Shown: one piece after another, positions 12,750 through 14,496 of the stretch
Layout: every line of letters begins with the position of its first letter
Position numbering within the stretch: position 1 is the stretch's first letter
Source of the DNA: an uncultured Dyadobacter sp.
Lineage (GTDB): Bacteria; Bacteroidota; Bacteroidia; Cytophagales; Spirosomataceae
DNA length: 14,496 nt
Direction of reading: 5' to 3'
Assembly: GCA_937880795.1 (NCBI GenBank)
Contig: CALGRQ010000453.1
Location: 1 to 14,496, forward strand
Translations under genes and position numbers: made by a program
The notes under the pieces: generated by a model
What the model was told of the DNA's origin: nothing
Database searches by the model: none
The model's input: only the letters and a program-made list of their open reading frames with translations

Positions 12750-13568
12750 TTACTTCTTCTTATTTTTATTTCTCTTGCGACGATCTGCTTCGCTACCACC
12801 GGCACCTTCGCCACGTGGAGCTCCGTCACGAGCACCTCTTCTGTCACGTCCGCCACGGTCGTTACCACCACGGTCGTTACCACCAGCGCTTCTATCGGCT
12901 CTGTCAGAAGCAGCAGTTGCTGCACTTGGAGTCAAATCACGCTTGCCATAAAGCTCACCTTTAAAGATCCAAACTTTAATACCTATTTTACCATAGATCG
13001 TTTGTGCCTCAGAGATTGCATAATCAATATCCGCTCTCAAGGTATGCAAAGGAATACGTCCTTCTTTATACTCTTCTGTACGAGCCATCTCAGCACCGCC
13101 TAAACGACCAGCAAGACGAATTTTGATTCCTTGTGTTCCTACACGCATAGCAGAAGCGATAGACTGCTTCATTGCACGACGGTAAGAGATACGTGCTTGC
13201 AATTGTTGTGCAATTGCCTCACCAACTAGCTTAGCATCTATTTCAGGGCGTTTGATCTCGTAGATGTTGATCTGTACATCTTTCCCTGTAATTTTCTTAA
13301 GCTCTTCTTTGATTTTATCAACCTCGCTACCACCTTTACCAATTACAATACCTGGACGAGCCGTGTGTATTGTAAGGGTGATACGCTTCAAAGTACGCTC
13401 GATAACTACTTTAGATATCGATCCCTTTGGGATACGAGCTTTGATGTAGTTACGAATTTTTTCGTCTTCAACAAGTTTGTCAGAAAAGTCCTTTCCTCCG
13501 TACCAACTTGACTCCCATCCTCTAACAATTCCCAGTCTTAGACCTATAGGATTAACCTTTTGTCCCAT
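12750..13568 (-). CDS. rpsC: Small-subunit protein uS3 with Arg/Gly-rich tail
   Basis: S3 lines the mRNA entry channel with S4 and S5 and has helicase-like function. Residues 1-211 are a normal S3: MGQKVNPIGLRLGIVRGWES at the start, a type 2 KH domain at about 38-106 with the GKGG loop at 77-80, and the C-terminal domain with GIKIRLAGRLGGAEMARTE (147-165) and IGIKVWIFKGE (195-205). Residues 212-272 form a low-complexity tail with GGNDR-GGNDR-GGRDR followed by a lysine-rich end (RRKRNKNKKK). The tail is probably disordered and may touch rRNA or mRNA. The total of 272 exceeds the E. coli 233. It lies between rplV and rplP. Confidence 0.98.
   Translation of the reverse strand: MGQKVNPIGLRLGIVRGWESSWYGGKDFSDKLVEDEKIRNYIKARIPKGSISKVVIERTLKRITLTIHTARPGIVIGKGGSEVDKIKEELKKITGKDVQINIYEIKRPEIDAKLVGEAIAQQLQARISYRRAMKQSIASAMRVGTQGIKIRLAGRLGGAEMARTEEYKEGRIPLHTLRADIDYAISEAQTIYGKIGIKVWIFKGELYGKRDLTPSAATAASDRADRSAGGNDRGGNDRGGRDRRGARDGAPRGEGAGGSEADRRKRNKNKKK
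12856..12885. repeat. 15-base tandem repeat in the rpsC tail
   Basis: CGGTCGTTACCACCA occurs twice in direct succession (12856-12870 and 12871-12885). In the rpsC frame each copy encodes the five residues GGNDR. The identity at base level, including third positions, indicates recent duplication by slippage. Because the unit is a multiple of three, changes in copy number would keep the frame. Confidence 0.85.
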
Positions 13569-13582
13569 TCGATATAGATCGT

Positions 13583-13969
13583 TTATTCGGTGATTACTGT
13601 TTGTTTATCTGCGCTTGCGGTAGAAGCCGCAGCGTCGTCTATCACGATTGTGATGTGGTTCGAACGCTTACGTATTCTGTGTGCTCTTCCTTGCGGTGCA
13701 GGGCGCAAACGCTTCAACATACGTCCACCGTCGATAAATACGGTTTTTACAATAAGATCAGCGTCTTCAAGCTTTTCATCTTCGTTCAGTTGTTGCCAGT
13801 TAGCAACTGCAGAAAGCAATACTTTATGCAATACTGGTGAAGCTGCTTGTGGTTGAAACTTTAAAAGCGCCAACGCTTTGCTGACCTTTTGTCCGCGAAT
13901 CATGTCGGCTACTAATCTCATCTTGCGAGGAGAAGTAGGCACATTTCTTAATATAGCTCTTGCTTCCAT
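13583..13969 (-). CDS. rplV: Large-subunit protein uL22
   Basis: L22 spans domains of 23S rRNA, and its long beta-hairpin lines the exit tunnel near the macrolide site. It has 128 residues (E. coli 110), with a short Ala/Ser/Thr tail beyond the core. The start MEARAILRNVPTSPRKMRLV is typical. The hairpin and signature lie at GGRMLKRLRPAPQGRAHRIR (80-99) followed by KRSNHITIVI. No deletion is apparent in the loop. It is 14 bases before rpsC and 56 bases after rpsS. Confidence 0.98.
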   Translation of the reverse strand: MEARAILRNVPTSPRKMRLVADMIRGQKVSKALALLKFQPQAASPVLHKVLLSAVANWQQLNEDEKLEDADLIVKTVFIDGGRMLKRLRPAPQGRAHRIRKRSNHITIVIDDAAASTASADKQTVITE

Positions 13970-13982
13970 GTTCTTTCAGATA

Positions 13983-14014
13983 TAGGCTCGTTTCAGTATA
14001 AGTGAAACCAGCTA
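13983..14014 (-). other. Hairpin in the rpsS-rplV gap
   Basis: Minus-strand RNA GUUUCA pairs with UGAAAC around a seven-base loop (core 13990-13995 with 14003-14008). The stem extends outward past a G-G mismatch and a bulged C to give 11 pairs in all (13983-14014). No U-run follows, so it is not a terminator. It lies just before the rplV start and could mark a processing or translational control site. Confidence 0.45.
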
Positions 14015-14025
14015 TCGTCGACTAA

Positions 14026-14304
14026 TTATTTTCTACCTTTATCTTTTTTTGCAGTGTGACCACGGAAGTTACGCGTTGGCGAAAATTCTCCCAATTTGTG
14101 ACCTACCATGTTCTCTGTTACGTAAACAGGGATAAACTTATTCCCGTTGTGAACCGCAAATGTGTGCCCGATAAAATCAGGCGATATCATTGAACGGCGA
14201 GACCAGGTTTTGATTACTGACTTACGAGCAGCGCTGTTCATAACAGTCACTTTATTCTCAAGACGAAAGTCGATATATGGTCCTTTTTTTAATGAGCGTG
14301 CCAT
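14026..14304 (-). CDS. rpsS: Small-subunit protein uS19
   Basis: S19 lies in the head of the small subunit with S13 and contacts the large subunit. It has 92 residues, the same as E. coli. The start MARSLKKGPYIDFRLENKV is the family form, and the signature region FAVHNGNKFIPVYVTENMVG (49-68) is followed by HKLGEFSPTRNFRGH (69-83). It is nine bases after rplB, as in the S10 operon everywhere, so the pair is co-transcribed. Confidence 0.99.
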   Translation of the reverse strand: MARSLKKGPYIDFRLENKVTVMNSAARKSVIKTWSRRSMISPDFIGHTFAVHNGNKFIPVYVTENMVGHKLGEFSPTRNFRGHTAKKDKGRK

Positions 14305-14313
14305 GTTATTTTC

Positions 14314-14496
14314 TTATTTTTTACGACGGCTGATAATCAATTTCTCAGAATGCTTGTTGCGATCACGAGTTTTAAGTCCTTTAGAGAACTGTCCATTTCT
14401 TGACCGAGGCTGTCCACCGGACGAGCGACCTTCACCACCACCCATTGGGTGATCGACTGGGTTCATTGCCACACCACGAACGCGTGGACGACGACC
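14314..14496 (-). CDS. rplB: Large-subunit protein uL2, C-terminal 60 residues (cut by window edge)
   Basis: L2 is a primary 23S rRNA binder needed for subunit joining and peptidyl transfer. Only the last 60 codons are inside the window. They read from GRRPRVRGVAMNPVDHPMGG through GEGRSSGGQPRSRNG to the basic end KLIISRRKK. The NPVDHPMGGGEGR segment (12-24 of the fragment) contains the Asp-His pair equivalent to E. coli Asp228-His229. Met after DHP, where many bacteria have His, fits my recollection of Bacteroidota. The rest of the gene lies beyond base 14496. Confidence 0.98.
   Translation of the reverse strand, partial: GRRPRVRGVAMNPVDHPMGGGEGRSSGGQPRSRNGQFSKGLKTRDRNKHSEKLIISRRKK

Noticed and set aside
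12645..13103. Plus-strand open frame of 152 codons opposite rpsC
   Set aside because: It is antisense to rplP and rpsC. The Thr/Ser/Val-rich product is the mirror of the Arg/Gly tail repeats, not a protein family.
1..14496. Mobile elements, CRISPR arrays, tRNA or rRNA genes, defence or biosynthetic systems
   Set aside because: The window is densely packed with conserved housekeeping genes in standard order. I saw no transposase, spaced direct repeats, cloverleaf or foreign-looking insert.

Overview
The window is a stretch of bacterial chromosome. With the possible exception of 14 codons at the left edge, every gene lies on the minus strand. It carries most of the S10-spc-alpha ribosomal protein supercluster, so transcription runs from base 14496 down to base 1. 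Several traits point to Bacteroidota, probably the Sphingobacteriales (Pedobacter/Sphingobacterium type): RpoA begins MSILAFQMPD, the L2 tail reads DHPMGGGEGR, L36, S14 and S4 lack zinc cysteines, almost no start has a Shine-Dalgarno sequence, promoter-like TAnnTTTG boxes occur, L17 has a long extension, and carA follows rplQ. The genus cannot be fixed from these data.

The layout in transcription order is: rplB (3' end only), rpsS, rplV, rpsC, rplP, rpmC, rpsQ (S10 part); rplN, rplX, rplE, rpsN, rpsH, rplF, rplR, rpsE, rpmD, rplO, secY, map, infA, rpmJ (spc part); rpsM, rpsK, rpsD, rpoA, rplQ (alpha part). A strong terminator follows rplQ. carA comes next, with its own likely promoter, and a perfect bidirectional terminator follows it. 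The last 45 bases at the left edge may be the tail of a convergent plus-strand gene. adk, often found between secY and map in Gram-positive bacteria, is absent. No gene-free stretch exceeds 300 bases; the longest gap is 181 bases, between rplQ and carA.

The genes build both ribosomal subunits (S3, S4, S5, S8, S11, S13, S14, S17, S19; L2, L5, L6, L14-L18, L22, L24, L29, L30, L36), the protein export channel (SecY), N-terminal methionine removal (Map), translation initiation (IF1) and the alpha subunit of RNA polymerase. CarA belongs to pyrimidine/arginine precursor synthesis and is functionally unrelated.

The coding content is ordinary. The points of interest lie between genes and in protein tails: a possible S4-binding pseudoknot before rpsD; a three-hairpin leader plus the only clear Shine-Dalgarno sequence before rpoA; a terminator-like hairpin overlapping the rplX stop codon inside the cluster; an internal promoter candidate before rpsH; a helix-hairpin-helix domain fused to L17; and an RGG-type tail on S3. 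I found no mobile element, CRISPR array, tRNA or rRNA, and nothing that looks like an entirely new multi-gene system.
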